Positions 32,638 through 42,405 of a DNA stretch of 64,000 bases are shown here, in pieces. Made by a program: the position numbers and the translations under genes. The notes under the pieces were generated by a model. It ran no database searches. It worked only from the letters and a program-made list of their open reading frames with translations, and had not been told where the DNA came from. The stretch is from Cyclaneusma minus (Eukaryota > Ascomycota > Leotiomycetes > Marthamycetales > Marthamycetaceae): assembly GCA_037179335.1 (NCBI GenBank), contig JAKZHN010000050.1:158633-222632 (forward strand), given 5' to 3'. The number at the start of each line of letters is the position of its first letter. The stretch's first letter is position 1.

Positions 32638-33975
32638 CTATCGTTTCAGTACTCGGGACTTCCTCCAATTCATTTGATAAAACCCTTCGATTTCGGCATC
32701 ATCGTGATCACAGTATACGACTTCGCCATAATCGTAGCATTTGCGCGCAATCTCCTCCCACGTAGCACCTCCGCCATCTTTCCGGATATCAACCTCGAGC
32801 GGAGATGGATCTCGCTCTTCCATGCTGGCTGCTGGCCCGCGCTTCACAACGATCATGAAACCTTTACGCCAAGGTTTTGCACCACTTTTCGGGTGTATGA
32901 TTCCGTCCCCTTCTCCAGACGGCGTCTCCTGCTCGAATAACATCTCGGAGTCCTGAGGCCAAGTCACTCGATAAGGTGGGTCTGCAAGGGTACTGGACTC
33001 TGTCGTGCGGTATAGCGTTATAGATGATCCAGACTCTGCTCCATCACGCTCCAGTAGTTCTCTCCGCCAGACAGGCATATCCGTATCATTGACGTGGTCC
33101 AAGTATATACCAGGGTGCCTGGTTTCCGATCTCAACTGTCCGTGTGCCGAGTTGCTCGTAAACATACCAGGGTGCCTGTGATCCGATCTCAACTGTCCGT
33201 GTGCTGAGTTGCTCGTAAATCAGCGAAGTAGTTCTGTTTGCCAGAAAGGCATATGCGTATCATTGACGTTGTCAAAGTATATACCAGGGTGCCTGTATTC
33301 CGATCTGAAATGTCCGAGTGCCGAGTTGCTCGTAAACCAGCGAAGTTCCCTCCATCCGTTGCCGTACCGAAGTAGTGGTTTGATGTCGTCCAAAATGTTC
33401 CGCCCATCCGGGTTTCCTTCTACTAGCAGCGTGTCCAGTTGGAGGCATGGAATGAGCCGGAGAGCGTCTATCAGTCCATAGTAGTTCCGAGGAACGGGGT
33501 CATCTTCATAAAAAACAATATCCGCTGGCCAGTAATCCCGCGACCACCACACACTAAAAGGCATGCCGTACACTCTGATACGACGGATCTGGGAGACAAT
33601 CTCATTTGTAGGTCCTCGCCGTTGCGATTCGCTAGGGTCGTGTGAGAGAAGCTCAGGAGAGCGTGATCTTGGCGACAAGACTTCCAGCATTGTCAAGGAA
33701 CTTTCAAAGTAGAACAACACTCGCCCAAGCCACGATGTGCCAATGTCGTTGCTGATCTCGCGGCAGACACGCAGCAATGCCAAGGAAATGGCACGTTCTT
33801 CACTGCTCGATCCATGTTTCTTGCAGTATGCCACGGTGGTCGAGTCCAACACCAGCCACCAGATCTTCTGACGAAGTTCGGTGGGAAGGATACGTAGGAG
33901 CGGGCAAGAGCCTGTCGGAGGCAGTAGACTTTCCAGTTGCTTGGGGTCCAGAGTCGAAGACATCGTGATTCCCAT
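32638..33975 (-). pseudogene. 2EXR/DUF7730-like family gene with internal tandem duplication and in-frame stop
   Basis: The minus-strand frame runs from ATG 33975 to 32638 in one phase, interrupted by a single TGA at 33222-33220. The first part has the family blocks LLRILPTELRQKIWWLVLDS, LALLRVCREISNDIGTSWLG, RVLFYFESSLTML, VSQIRRIRVYG, LQLDTLLVEGNPDG and YGNGWRELRWFTSNS. The last part has LLERDGAESGSSITLYRTTE, PPYRVTWPQDSEML and GFMIVVKRGPAAS. Between them the FTSNSAxGxxRSxxRHPG segment occurs three times. In the middle copy the TGG of RWFTSNS has become TGA, so the stop arose in the duplicated DNA. Product without read-through: 251 residues lacking the C-terminal half. An undamaged ancestor would be about 375 residues. 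Confidence 0.75.
33057..33350 (-). repeat. Internal tandem duplication inside the 2EXR-like pseudogene
   Basis: Three copies of the stretch coding FTSNSAxGxxRSxxRHPG: about 33231-33350, 33165-33230 (shortened) and 33057-33164. The two long copies continue to NVNDT..MPFW/VW; the short middle copy carries the TGA stop. Confidence 0.8.
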
Positions 33976-34957
33976 TCCGGCGTTGTGAAGTTGATATGGA
34001 GTTGGTGAAGAGTTTTTGGGGTCCGAAAGCGTTTGATAGGTGTTTGGCTGTGAGCCTGTGGTGTTTTAGTTTCATGGGGGCTTGCAGTGGTGAGGAGAAA
34101 AAATCTTACATGTATTTGTTACCACATGCTCTTTATAATCCCATCCTGGACTCCATCAAATCGCTCACATAGAGCAATAGTTGGAGATATTTGGGGCGGA
34201 GTAGGTGAGTGAAGAATAGAGTGCATCGACGCGCCGTTTGTTAACGCTGCGCACGGGCTAAGAGTCGATGTCACTAGCGCCGTTACCCCGCTTTCTGTAC
34301 GACCAGGTTATCGGGAACTCGGGGTCCGAGTTTCTTGATCCGAAATTCGGATCGCATTCCTCCCGAATAGGGGTCTCACCACCACACGCTACCGACTACA
34401 TATGTTCCTTATGAGTGATTGAAAACACAATTCCTTATTTATAACTTTTCTCTGCTCAGTATGCTTCTTGGTATACTTCTCAATTTGACTCCCATGACCA
34501 TCCACTCCAGCAGCTTTTAAACCAAACATGAGAAACCAATCAACAATCTGGAACTCGAAATCTTGTGAAAGGAAAAGCAGAGCCAGCACCAACTTCAAAG
34601 TCCCAATCCACTTCAGCATCTTTATTCTTTCAATCCAGACCTGAGAAATGAATCGACAATCTCGAACTCGCAATCTTGTGAAAGCAAAAGCGCAGTGAGC
34701 ATCCACTCCCACGGACGAAGAAATTCCTGACACACTTCCGAGTCCAAGACTCCAAGTAGTTGAGATAAGTCCAACTTATTGAAAGAGTTCCAAGCATGAA
34801 ATATTTAATGGATGAAGAGAAATCAAAGTAACCGCAATAATTCCAAGGAATTCAAAGCAACCCAAGGACTTGGGAAGGAAAAAAGGAAGCATCATCACGA
34901 TCATCCTCTACTCAGGATCGTGTTCCACAATCCTGACCCCTCGCCCTCGCCCACGCT
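33976..34957. promoter_or_regulatory. Intergenic region between two minus-strand 2EXR-like genes
   Basis: Nearly 1 kb. It contains the promoter of the gene starting at 33975, a ~63-bp direct repeat (34513-34695), and at about 34740-34890 degenerate TCCAAG words recalling the 19-bp repeat at 4130. No supported gene. Confidence 0.4.
34513..34695. repeat. Direct repeat of about 63 bp, spacing 120 bp
   Basis: The stretch around 34513-34575 (GAGAAACCAATCAACAATCT, GAACTCGAAATCTTGTGAAA) recurs at 34633-34695 (GAGAAATGAATCGACAATCT, GAACTCGCAATCTTGTGAAA) with about 85-90% identity by eye. Confidence 0.75.
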
Positions 34958-36055
34958 CTACCTCAACATCTTCAAAATAGGTCCGAACGGACCCTGAATG
35001 GCTCTGACTCTTCCCTGGATTTTAACTTTCCTTCCACGCTTTGCCACGACCACAAAGGGACCCCGCCAGTCTGTCTTTCCATTACCTTCTTGTTCAGGGA
35101 CCTCCTGCTTGACAAGCTCATCGTCCCGAGGCCAAGAGCAACGGTAAGGTCGTTCTGGCTTCGCCTTGTTCGAGGAGTCCCTCATCCGGTATGTTGCCAC
35201 AGATGATCCCGAGTTAACCCCATCGCGCTTCAGAAGTGTTTTGTTCCAGCGATGTGCATTGGGTATATGCGTACCAAGGTCCAGCTGTGCCAATGGCCCT
35301 TGCCTCAACAAAGGGAATTTCTTATTTTCAGTAAACACATGAAGTTCTTTCCACCCAACGCTGTAACGAAGCAATTCGTCAATGCATTCACAGGTCTTGT
35401 CCGCGTAAGGGCCTCCTTCCACCATGAGCACATCCAGTTTGAGGCTTTGCGGCTTACACCAACTGAAGGTACGGTTTAGGGAGAGGAAAGCATCCGATAG
35501 CGACATCTCCCAGCGCCTGTCATAGAATATTGTGGCGTATGGAGACTGTTCGAATCGCGACGTATCCTTCTCTGAATACCATCTGTACACTCTGATACGA
35601 CGAATCTGCGAGACGACAGTCTCAGGCGATAGCGCAGGATGCTTTTTCTGGTAGGGGCGCTGTATCTCCTTCGGTTCCAAGACGCGCAGCATTGCATAGG
35701 GGCTTTCAAAGTAGAATAATGCTCGTCGAAGCCAGGTGGTCCCAATGTCTGAGCGGATTTTACGGCAGACATGCAAGAGTGCTAAGGTATGAGGCTTTAC
35801 CCATTTGCCACGGTGGCTGCTGAAATGCTTCCATGTCAGGACGGTTGTGTCGAAGACAAGGTTCGATATAATTTGAACGAGCTCGGTGGGAAGTCTGAGG
35901 ATCGGAGTAGAGGCTGCATAATCGCTTCTGTCTGTGTCTTCGTTTTTGCCTTCGACTTTGCCTTCGATTTTACGTTGCACTTTTCGTTGTCCGTTTCGTT
36001 GTCCCTTCCGGTGTCCCTTTCGTTTCACTCGCTTGGATTTTGGAGCAGCAGGCAT
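34958..36055 (-). CDS. 2EXR/DUF7730-like family protein with repetitive basic N-terminus, 365 residues
   Basis: A single-exon minus-strand frame of 365 codons. Residues 5-40 are a repetitive basic tract (KRKGHRKGQRNGQRKVQRK, then IEGKVEGKNED) that could be a nuclear signal or RNA contact. The domain starts near 50: TPILRLPTELVQIISNLVFD, then LALLHVCRKIRSDIGTTWLR, RALFYFESPYAMLRVLEP, VVSQIRRIRVYRW, LKLDVLMVEGGPYAD, YSVGWKELHVFTENK, HRWNKTLLKRDGVNSGSSV, PYRCSWPRDDELV and GPFVVVAKRGRKV. Every block of the 33-41 kb subgroup is present, in order and in frame, so it is probably functional. It ends 979 bp before the start of the neighbouring pseudogene's promoter side. Function unknown; an F-box-like role is an analogy from the LPTEL helix. 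Confidence 0.82.
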   Translation of the reverse strand: MPAAPKSKRVKRKGHRKGQRNGQRKVQRKIEGKVEGKNEDTDRSDYAASTPILRLPTELVQIISNLVFDTTVLTWKHFSSHRGKWVKPHTLALLHVCRKIRSDIGTTWLRRALFYFESPYAMLRVLEPKEIQRPYQKKHPALSPETVVSQIRRIRVYRWYSEKDTSRFEQSPYATIFYDRRWEMSLSDAFLSLNRTFSWCKPQSLKLDVLMVEGGPYADKTCECIDELLRYSVGWKELHVFTENKKFPLLRQGPLAQLDLGTHIPNAHRWNKTLLKRDGVNSGSSVATYRMRDSSNKAKPERPYRCSWPRDDELVKQEVPEQEGNGKTDWRGPFVVVAKRGRKVKIQGRVRAIQGPFGPILKMLR

Positions 36056-36129
36056 TGTGATCGTGATGAGGTGAAGTGAATTGCTGGAAAAGGCAGTGTG
36101 GAAGAGTCGCTGAAGAGATACTGGAGACT

Positions 36130-36315
36130 GGTGATGAATAGCTGTGATACTGCTGGAGCTTGAGAGAATTGCTGAGAATATTGGAGTCTAGTGATGAATG
36201 GCTGTGATGTTGGTGAAGTTTGGGAGGATCACTGAAAAGAGATTGGAGGCTTGTGATGAATGGTTGGCGATCAATTGCTGTGGTGTTGGTGGAGTTCGAA
36301 AGAATTGCTGAATTG
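36130..36315. repeat. Degenerate ~60-bp tandem repeat, three units
   Basis: Three units each beginning TGATGAATGGCTGTGAT or a close variant (about 36132, 36192 and 36254) and ending in a GAATTGCTGA or GATCACTGAA word. They lie immediately 5' of the gene at 34958-36055 and may be part of its leader or promoter. Confidence 0.7.
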
Positions 36316-36335
36316 AAAGATTGCCTCAAGAGGCT

Positions 36336-36377
36336 GGTGATATGTGGTGGTGATATGTGGTGGTGATATGTATGTGG
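36336..36377. repeat. GTGATATGTGGTG microsatellite
   Basis: Three near-perfect 13-bp units of GTGATATGTGGTG. Confidence 0.75.
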
Positions 36378-37391
36378 TTACGACATCTGGTGAAGGAGAA
36401 AGGAGTAATGTGAAGGAGGGAAATTGATGTACGTTCTCTCAAATAAGGTTGAAGGCGTGACCGCTTCGCTTTATTACTGGCTATTGGAGCCTGCTGCCTG
36501 TTATCTCAACCTCCGGGATGTTCGGATGATGACAGGGTTATCCCTTTTGGAAGAAAGACCGATAAACTGTAAATCTTGAGCTGCGTATTCTTTTGCAAAG
36601 CTACAATTAGGCGGAGAAAGTCTGAACCACCCATTCCCACAACTCGAAGCAGTGTGGCTCGGAACTTTCGCTTCACCAGATCGCTTCTATTCTGGGAATG
36701 TCCAACTGCTTAGGCTATAAACCAAGCATCGCAAACCCATCTTTTTTATTTCGTCGCTTCAATCTCCCTAATTTTGATCAGCTGGTCTGACGATGTTCGT
36801 CAGCTTCTCCTATCTGTGCAAGACCACTTACCATCTCATTCGTTTTCCTATTCCAAGCGTTTTATGACAGAGTCTGAGAAAGTGATTTACTAGGACGGTG
36901 TAACTTCAAAATCTGCCGGTCAAGCTAAGCCTACTAGCTGGTGAAGCTCTCGCACTAAGGAACCCTGGCACATTTCTGAGGTTACATAGGGGGAAAGTAT
37001 GTATCATGACAGCTGCGCTACTGATTTAACAGATAAGAGGAAATTCCTTAACAAGAAATTGGCCCCTTGTGATATACTTTTGAGGTTTCATTCGCGTTCG
37101 TATTCAACTAGTCTGTAGTAATCTAGTCAAGTCCGCGTTCCTCGGCGTTGAGTCACCGCAAACTATATCTGAAAGTGCAAGGAACATGTGGGACATGGGG
37201 ATCGAGACCATCGCCCCCTGTACGATAGCATTCACCGGAATTTTATTTAGTGTCGCTGTTCCTCCCACTTCTCGGATGAATTCAGGAGGCTACGCTACAT
37301 ACCTGCAATTTCGAAAAGTACCGCTCCAAACTCCACAAGCACTGGCACACTCCTGGCAGCCTCTTCACTTCATCTCACGAGGATCACCACA

Positions 37392-38450
37392 ATGTCTTCC
37401 CTTCAACGGTCCGAACGACAGCAACCCGAAGACGACCTTGGCCGTGCAGGCTCCAGCCGGCTCTTGGGGCTTTCCACCGAGCTCCGTCTTATCATATGGA
37501 ACCTGGTCTTCACATCAACTGCACTGGCGTATACCGGCAAATGTGCCAACAATTCCTACAAAAAGGCACCCGCGACATCGTTGGCACTTCTATATGTTTG
37601 CCGCCAAATTCGCAACGACATCGGAACATCCTGGATTGGTCAAGTGATGTTCGATTTCGAGACTCTCGAGGCAATGCTCCATACCTTATCACCAGTGCCA
37701 AGTACGACTGTGTCTCGGATTCGTCGTCTGAAATTGCACAAAGCCTGGTTCGCGCTACTCTGGGAAGACGACCTCGAGTATTTCAAGTCTGAGGATGATG
37801 GGATGCTCTTCAACGCTGTGGCGGATGCTTTCAAGCTCCTCCCGAGCCTCGGACTGGACACACTTTTTGTCGAAGGGAATATACCTTGGGAGACGGATGA
37901 ACCCTGGGGCACCTGGCGTTGCATCGAAAAGCTCTTTCATGCCGGTAATGGATGGGAAGAACTTCATTTCTCAATATTCACCAGCAGTCCGGTTCTCTTT
38001 CGCTGGAAAGTGCGGGATTCACTGCCCGAAGATCCTAGATCACGTCTCTTCCCGGTATTTTGGATGGCTTTCTACCCACTGATACGCGATGGAGAAGAAT
38101 CTGGGTCATCTGTGACAGCATATCGCATCAGTGACTCTATTAAAGCGACACCTCCTGCTTGGGGAGTTTCTTGGCCCCAGGAAGGTGAACTCGTTGAGCT
38201 GGACCCCACCCTCGAAGAGGCACATTTGAAGGATAAAGAAGCGAATGACGAAGAAGACCGTGAAGGGTTTCTCTTCGTCGTCAAACGCGGGCCGGCGGTC
38301 GACATCACAGAACGGGGTAGTCCACCATTCGACAAATATGATATTCGAACACACGGCACTACTTGGGAGGAGGTCACGAAAAATTGCTGGTCAAGCTGGT
38401 ATGGGCCGTTGGAAAGCTTTGAATTCGGGATTGGACAGAGGGACGGGTGA
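37392..38450 (+). CDS. 2EXR/DUF7730-like family protein, 352 residues
   Basis: Single-exon frame from an ATG in good context (CACAATGTC). Blocks in order: SSRLLGLSTELRLIIWNLVF (about 22-41), LALLYVCRQIRNDIGTSWIG (about 65-84), QVMFDFETLEAMLHTLSP, TVSRIRRLKLHK, LGLDTLFVEGNIPWE, AGNGWEELHFSIF, LIRDGEESGSSVTAYRISDS, WGVSWPQEGELVE and GFLFVVKRGPAVDITERGS. The C-terminal THGTTWEEVTKNCW matches the GGATWEEIARKCY end of the broken gene at 32638, so this subgroup has a conserved extra C-terminal block that the 39394 and 40774 genes lack. No stops or frameshifts. The 3' flank resembles that of the 40774 gene. Function unknown. Confidence 0.83.
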   Translation: MSSLQRSERQQPEDDLGRAGSSRLLGLSTELRLIIWNLVFTSTALAYTGKCANNSYKKAPATSLALLYVCRQIRNDIGTSWIGQVMFDFETLEAMLHTLSPVPSTTVSRIRRLKLHKAWFALLWEDDLEYFKSEDDGMLFNAVADAFKLLPSLGLDTLFVEGNIPWETDEPWGTWRCIEKLFHAGNGWEELHFSIFTSSPVLFRWKVRDSLPEDPRSRLFPVFWMAFYPLIRDGEESGSSVTAYRISDSIKATPPAWGVSWPQEGELVELDPTLEEAHLKDKEANDEEDREGFLFVVKRGPAVDITERGSPPFDKYDIRTHGTTWEEVTKNCWSSWYGPLESFEFGIGQRDG

Positions 38451-39393
38451 ATGTACGGTGGTGGCTCAGCTCAGTCAAGTTCCATTTTGACAAGATTGAC
38501 ATTCTTTCATTAGGTATCTGGGTTGATTTCGGGTCCATTTTGGTTTCTAGGGCTATTTCAATTCTCGTATTCTCGCGATTGCTGCAGACCGGATACGAAG
38601 CACAATCACTCTGTTCCATTGCTGGATCTCCTCACCTTGACTTGACCTAGTCGACACCACCCTTTTTCCCATGCGCCCTTTTCCCATCTGTTCGCTGGCA
38701 CTGCTAGCCAGGCGGAGTATGATGTACATTAATAATAGCATCTAGTAGAACTTCACGATGCACTCTACTGTAGCTGAGTCTGATCAACTTTCAATCCCAA
38801 TCATCAAGTCAAGATGATGTTATCTTGCATGCCAGTTTGGAGAATCTCGCCAAAAGAACCCCTTTTTAACATCTTGCTTTGAAAACGTGCTCACCTTCCC
38901 TTCGTCCGAACATCCCGGAAATTGAGGTAGCAAGTTGCAGTGACCAATAGTAAAGCGGAGTGCCGGCGGCTTCAACCTTATTTCACAACTTCCCCCTCCT
39001 CACTCCGCAATCCTTCTTCACCAAACACCACGACCATACATCAAAGACCCACGACCACGCTGTTGGGATCACAGCAGGTGTGAATCACGTGAATGCTAGC
39101 ATTGGTGGCTGGTATTCTGTTGTGTTGTGACTGGAGAGGAAAGGGCAGGCTGGAGGAGAGCTCTTGGGTAGAGCTCCCTCGCCAGCGCTAGCGCTAACCG
39201 CTCCGCTATCTAATCTACTGACTACAGCATGGACCATGTGACCGCACGTGCCTAGACACACGCATCACAGCCTCACGTCAATCCCGACCCTCACCATCCT
39301 CCGAATATCCCATCCGCAGCCCTGCAGTCTTTCCAACTCCACCAACAATCATTGCGCCTCGTTCCTTATCCGCTTCACATCCACAGAATCACG
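38451..39393. promoter_or_regulatory. Intergenic region before the 39394 gene
   Basis: 940 bp with no supported gene. CACGTG-type sites occur at about 39087 and 39245. A perfect 12-bp palindrome, AGCGCTAGCGCT, is at 39184-39195, followed by CCGCTCCGCTA, which equals the terminal word of the 1-kb TIR element. Confidence 0.4.
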
Positions 39394-40332
39394 ATGCCTA
39401 CCCTTCGAAGATCCGCACGTTTGCAAGAGAAAGCCTTCCGCGCTCGTCCCAAACTCCTCAAACTTCCCCTCGAGCTTCGCCGTCTCATATGGAACCATCT
39501 ACTCGACTCAACCGTCGTAGTATACGGCGACGACGAAAAAGCAGACGACCAAAGAAAAGCAGTCGAAGCACGCCGCAGAGCATTGGCAATTTTGCAAGTT
39601 TGCCGTCAAACATACGAGGACATCGGAACATCCTGGATTGGACGAGTGTTGTTCTACTTCGAAAGCCCTGATGCGTTTCTGAAAGCCTTGCCATTGGAAC
39701 ACAGTACGACCATCTCTCAGATCCGTCGTATCAGAATGCGCGCGTCTAAGCCTGGGAAGGAGAATCTCCCGAACAGCGACTACCAAACTTTCTGGCAACA
39801 GGACGCCGATGAGATTGAACCGGGGCAGCGCAATCATCGGTGGATCAGTTGGCCAGAGGCTCTCCATCGCCGCCCATCCCTTCAATTGGATATGCTTATG
39901 GTGGAAGGTGTCCCAGACAGCACATTCAGGAACGAAGCATCCGTTGCGAACTCGATCGAGTTTGGCAACGGATGGAGGGAGCTTCGATTGTACACCGAAA
40001 ATAGCGACAAGACTGATATGCCCAACTCATGGTACTGGAATAAAGTACGGGCGGACTGCGATAGAGATGAGTTTGTGTTACCTGTGAGGGTATACCGCGT
40101 AAGGAGGTCCACTAGATCAGCAGAGCCTCCTTATAAGTCGGCTTGGCCCCAGGAATCCCAGCTGCTTGTTGAGGGGAGAACTAGCAGAGAATATGTTGGG
40201 TGGTCAGATTGGCGGAAAGCCTGGATGGTAGTTGGGTGGTCAGATTGGCGGAAAGCCTGGATGGTAGTTGTGAAACGCAGGCCGGCAGTCAGTATTGCGA
40301 ACGAGATTACTGAGAGGGGAGATTTTCAGTAA
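39394..40332 (+). CDS. 2EXR/DUF7730-like family protein with a fresh 12-residue duplication
   Basis: ATG at 39394 starts MPTLRRSARLQEKAF, closely matching the start of the next gene (TPRRSNRLQQKLK); 312 residues. Blocks: KLLKLPLELRRLIWNHLLDS, LAILQVCRQTYEDIGTSWIG, RVLFYFESPDAFLKALP, TISQIRRIRMRA, LQLDMLMVEGVPDST, FGNGWRELRLYTENS, PYKSAWPQESQLLVE and VVVKRRPAVSI. In place of the RDGxESGSS block it has DCDRDEFVLPVRVYR, a local loss. The motif VGWSDWRKAWMV occurs twice in tandem, coded by a perfect 36-bp duplication (40195-40266). The frame is intact, so the gene is probably still made. Function unknown. Confidence 0.8.
   Translation: MPTLRRSARLQEKAFRARPKLLKLPLELRRLIWNHLLDSTVVVYGDDEKADDQRKAVEARRRALAILQVCRQTYEDIGTSWIGRVLFYFESPDAFLKALPLEHSTTISQIRRIRMRASKPGKENLPNSDYQTFWQQDADEIEPGQRNHRWISWPEALHRRPSLQLDMLMVEGVPDSTFRNEASVANSIEFGNGWRELRLYTENSDKTDMPNSWYWNKVRADCDRDEFVLPVRVYRVRRSTRSAEPPYKSAWPQESQLLVEGRTSREYVGWSDWRKAWMVVGWSDWRKAWMVVVKRRPAVSIANEITERGDFQ
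40195..40266 (+). repeat. Perfect in-frame 36-bp tandem duplication
   Basis: The unit beginning GTTGGGTGGTCAGATTGGCG occurs twice (40195-40230, 40231-40266) without a single difference, adding 12 residues to the 39394 protein. The absence of any divergence suggests a very recent event or an assembly duplication. Confidence 0.9.
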
Positions 40333-40773
40333 ACGGGCCACGGCAGCAGTTGAGAGAAGCATGACAAAGATTGCGGATTCGAGATTGTCGATTGCCTGAG
40401 TGGAATTGGTAAGTTGATGCTCGCTTTGTTTCTTATTTCCAAGACTAACAGTCTTTTTGATATGGTGGTTTCACTAGGGGGTACAGACGACTGCAGGTAG
40501 TAGGTGGTTCAGGTGCAGTGGATTCTATTCAGATCGGTAGCTTATTGGCTCGGCAGATACAGACATCTATCCGCGGGCCCTTCAATACCAGATATTTGAA
40601 GATCTGGTTCACTGCCAAACACCCGACCACAAATCACAGCCGCACACGACACATCAAATTCAAAATACCACAACCAGCCTTCAAATATTCCCTCCAAGCC
40701 TCTTCCCAACTCCACAAACACGGCTTTCAGCTTGTCAACTCTCCACCCCACCTCCTCAGAAGTCGAAATCACA
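40333..40773. promoter_or_regulatory. Intergenic region between the 39394 and 40774 genes
   Basis: 440 bp. The first 100 bp are homologous to the 3' flank of the 40774 gene (shared words around GGGC..CGG, TTGAGAG.AGC.TGAC and TTCGAG..TC.ATTGC), so the duplicated unit included the 3' UTR. The remainder should hold the 40774 promoter. Confidence 0.5.
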
Positions 40774-41649
40774 ATGGCTACACCTACTCCCCGAAGATCC
40801 AACCGACTGCAACAAAAACTCAAGCATGCAGGCACCAGCCGGCTCCTACGGCTTCCCTGCGAACTCCGTCTCATGATATGGGACCTGATTCTCGACTCAG
40901 CCGTCGTACGATATCAAGCCGGATGCTCCGAAGCTCACAGAGCAAAAGACCGCGCGATTTCGATGGCAATCATGCTTGTCTGCCGTCAAATCTACCACGA
41001 CATTGGCACATCATGGATCGCCCGAGTCTCTTTCCATTTCAGTAGCCCCCAACTCATGGTCCAAATCTTGTCACCACTACCGCCTACAATCCGTTCTCAG
41101 ATTCGTCGCATCTACGTGAGAAAGAACTATGACGTGAGATCAAGAGAACCCGATCACGAAAAACTCTTCTCTTGGAACATGCCAGATGCGCTCAAACTTC
41201 TTTCAGGTCTCCAACTTGATCTTCTGCAGGTGGATACAGGTGGTTTGGAGCTCATTCAGACTCGCTACATCGACGAATTAGTTGCTTGCGGCAATGGATG
41301 GAGGGAATTACATTCATATGTGACCAACCGGCACCATAATCGTCATATCCCTACTGGATACCGCTGGAAGCGAGCACTACTGGAGCGTGACGGTGTCGAA
41401 TCAGGATCATCACTCGCAATTTATTGCAATCCGGAGACCCTGGTGCCAGGCTTAACAAACGATGCCATTTCCAGTGTGAACTGGCCTAAGGATAGGAACC
41501 CACCTTTTGTTGAGTACGAGATTCCCAACGAAGAAGGAAATGGGCAGACGGATTGGTGGAATTCCTATCTGGTCGTTGCAAAACGCGGACCAGCAGTCAG
41601 GATTACGGAAAATGATCTGCGAATGGAAGACGGTGGCGGTGTTCAGTGA
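40774..41649 (+). CDS. 2EXR/DUF7730-like family protein, 291 residues
   Basis: ATG at 40774 (MATPTPRRSNRLQQKLK). The frame is open upstream to 40732 but without another ATG. Blocks: SRLLRLPCELRLMIWDLILD, IMLVCRQIYHDIGTSWIAR, VSFHFSSPQLMVQILSPLP, IRSQIRRIYVRK, LQLDLLQVDTGGLE, CGNGWRELHSYVTNR, GYRWKRALLERDGVESGSSL and NSYLVVAKRGPAVRI. All family blocks are in frame. It is the sister of the 39394 gene: same N-terminal motif, same end point (GVQ stop against DFQ stop) and alignable 3' flanks. Function unknown. Confidence 0.83.
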   Translation: MATPTPRRSNRLQQKLKHAGTSRLLRLPCELRLMIWDLILDSAVVRYQAGCSEAHRAKDRAISMAIMLVCRQIYHDIGTSWIARVSFHFSSPQLMVQILSPLPPTIRSQIRRIYVRKNYDVRSREPDHEKLFSWNMPDALKLLSGLQLDLLQVDTGGLELIQTRYIDELVACGNGWRELHSYVTNRHHNRHIPTGYRWKRALLERDGVESGSSLAIYCNPETLVPGLTNDAISSVNWPKDRNPPFVEYEIPNEEGNGQTDWWNSYLVVAKRGPAVRITENDLRMEDGGGVQ

Positions 41650-42056
41650 GTGGGCTGCGGGCAAGGAGGACACTTGAGAGGAGCCTGACGCAGAGTGCGA
41701 TTTCGAGGACATCAATTGCTTCCTCAGGTCTGGGTTGTTCGAAAGTGCTTGGGTGTACTTGTTACTCGCTTCGTCTCAATTTCACAAGACTGACACACTC
41801 TCATGATGTATATTGGTTGTATCTGTTCACTAAGGCTGCTTTCAATGACCGTGTTCTTGTATCTTCAGAGGCGATATTCAAATCCATTCATCCCTCCTTG
41901 CCAATCATCAGAGATGTATCATCGAGAATCCGACTCCTTCGATAGCTCCACCCAAGTCACTACATTCTCTATAAATCCGGCCGAGTACGATGTATCCACT
42001 AGAAGTTCACAAGCTACTCTACTGCAGCTGTTTTCCCCAGTAATAAAAAGAAGTCA

Positions 42057-42405
42057 AGCCAGTACCTCAACCCTCTCCCTCTCCCCTCCCCCCTCTCCCC
42101 TCTCCCCTCTCCTCCTCTCATTCTCTCCCCTGTCCATTTCCCTCCGCCCCTCCCCCCCACGCCCCCATTCCCCGCTCCGTCTCCCCAGCCCCCTCCCACC
42201 ACCAACCCAAAAAAAGCCCAGAAAGCCACCCCCAACCACCCCCCAAACCCAAACACCCCCAAACCTCTCAATTCATCAAATCCAGCTCCTCGCAAATCCC
42301 CACCCTTCCACCACACCATACTTACACGCGCCCCACCACCAAGGCCCACATACCGCCCAGCCACCTCTTTCCCCCTCTTCCGCCCCCACCCAACCCATCT
42401 AACAT
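42057..42405 (+). repeat. Purine-poor, C-rich tract with many CCC runs
   Basis: About 350 bp with hardly any G on the plus strand: CTCCC and TCCCC repeats at 42070-42180, then CCAACCCAAA-type sequence. The minus strand carries many GGG to GGGGGG runs separated by one to five bases, so G-quadruplex or triplex (H-DNA) formation is possible. Confidence 0.75.

Larger units (their letters stand above)
36056..37391. promoter_or_regulatory. Divergent promoter region of two 2EXR-like genes, with tandem repeats
   Basis: 1.3 kb between the minus gene starting at 36055 and the plus gene starting at 37392. It contains a degenerate ~60-bp tandem repeat at 36130-36315 and a short microsatellite at 36336-36377. 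The plus frame at 37186-37647 overlaps the gene start and has no family sequence. Confidence 0.45.

Noticed and set aside
39184..39211. Solo terminal repeat of the 1-kb TIR element (CCGCTCCGCTA)
   Set aside because: Only 11 bases match and no second end is near; may be chance.
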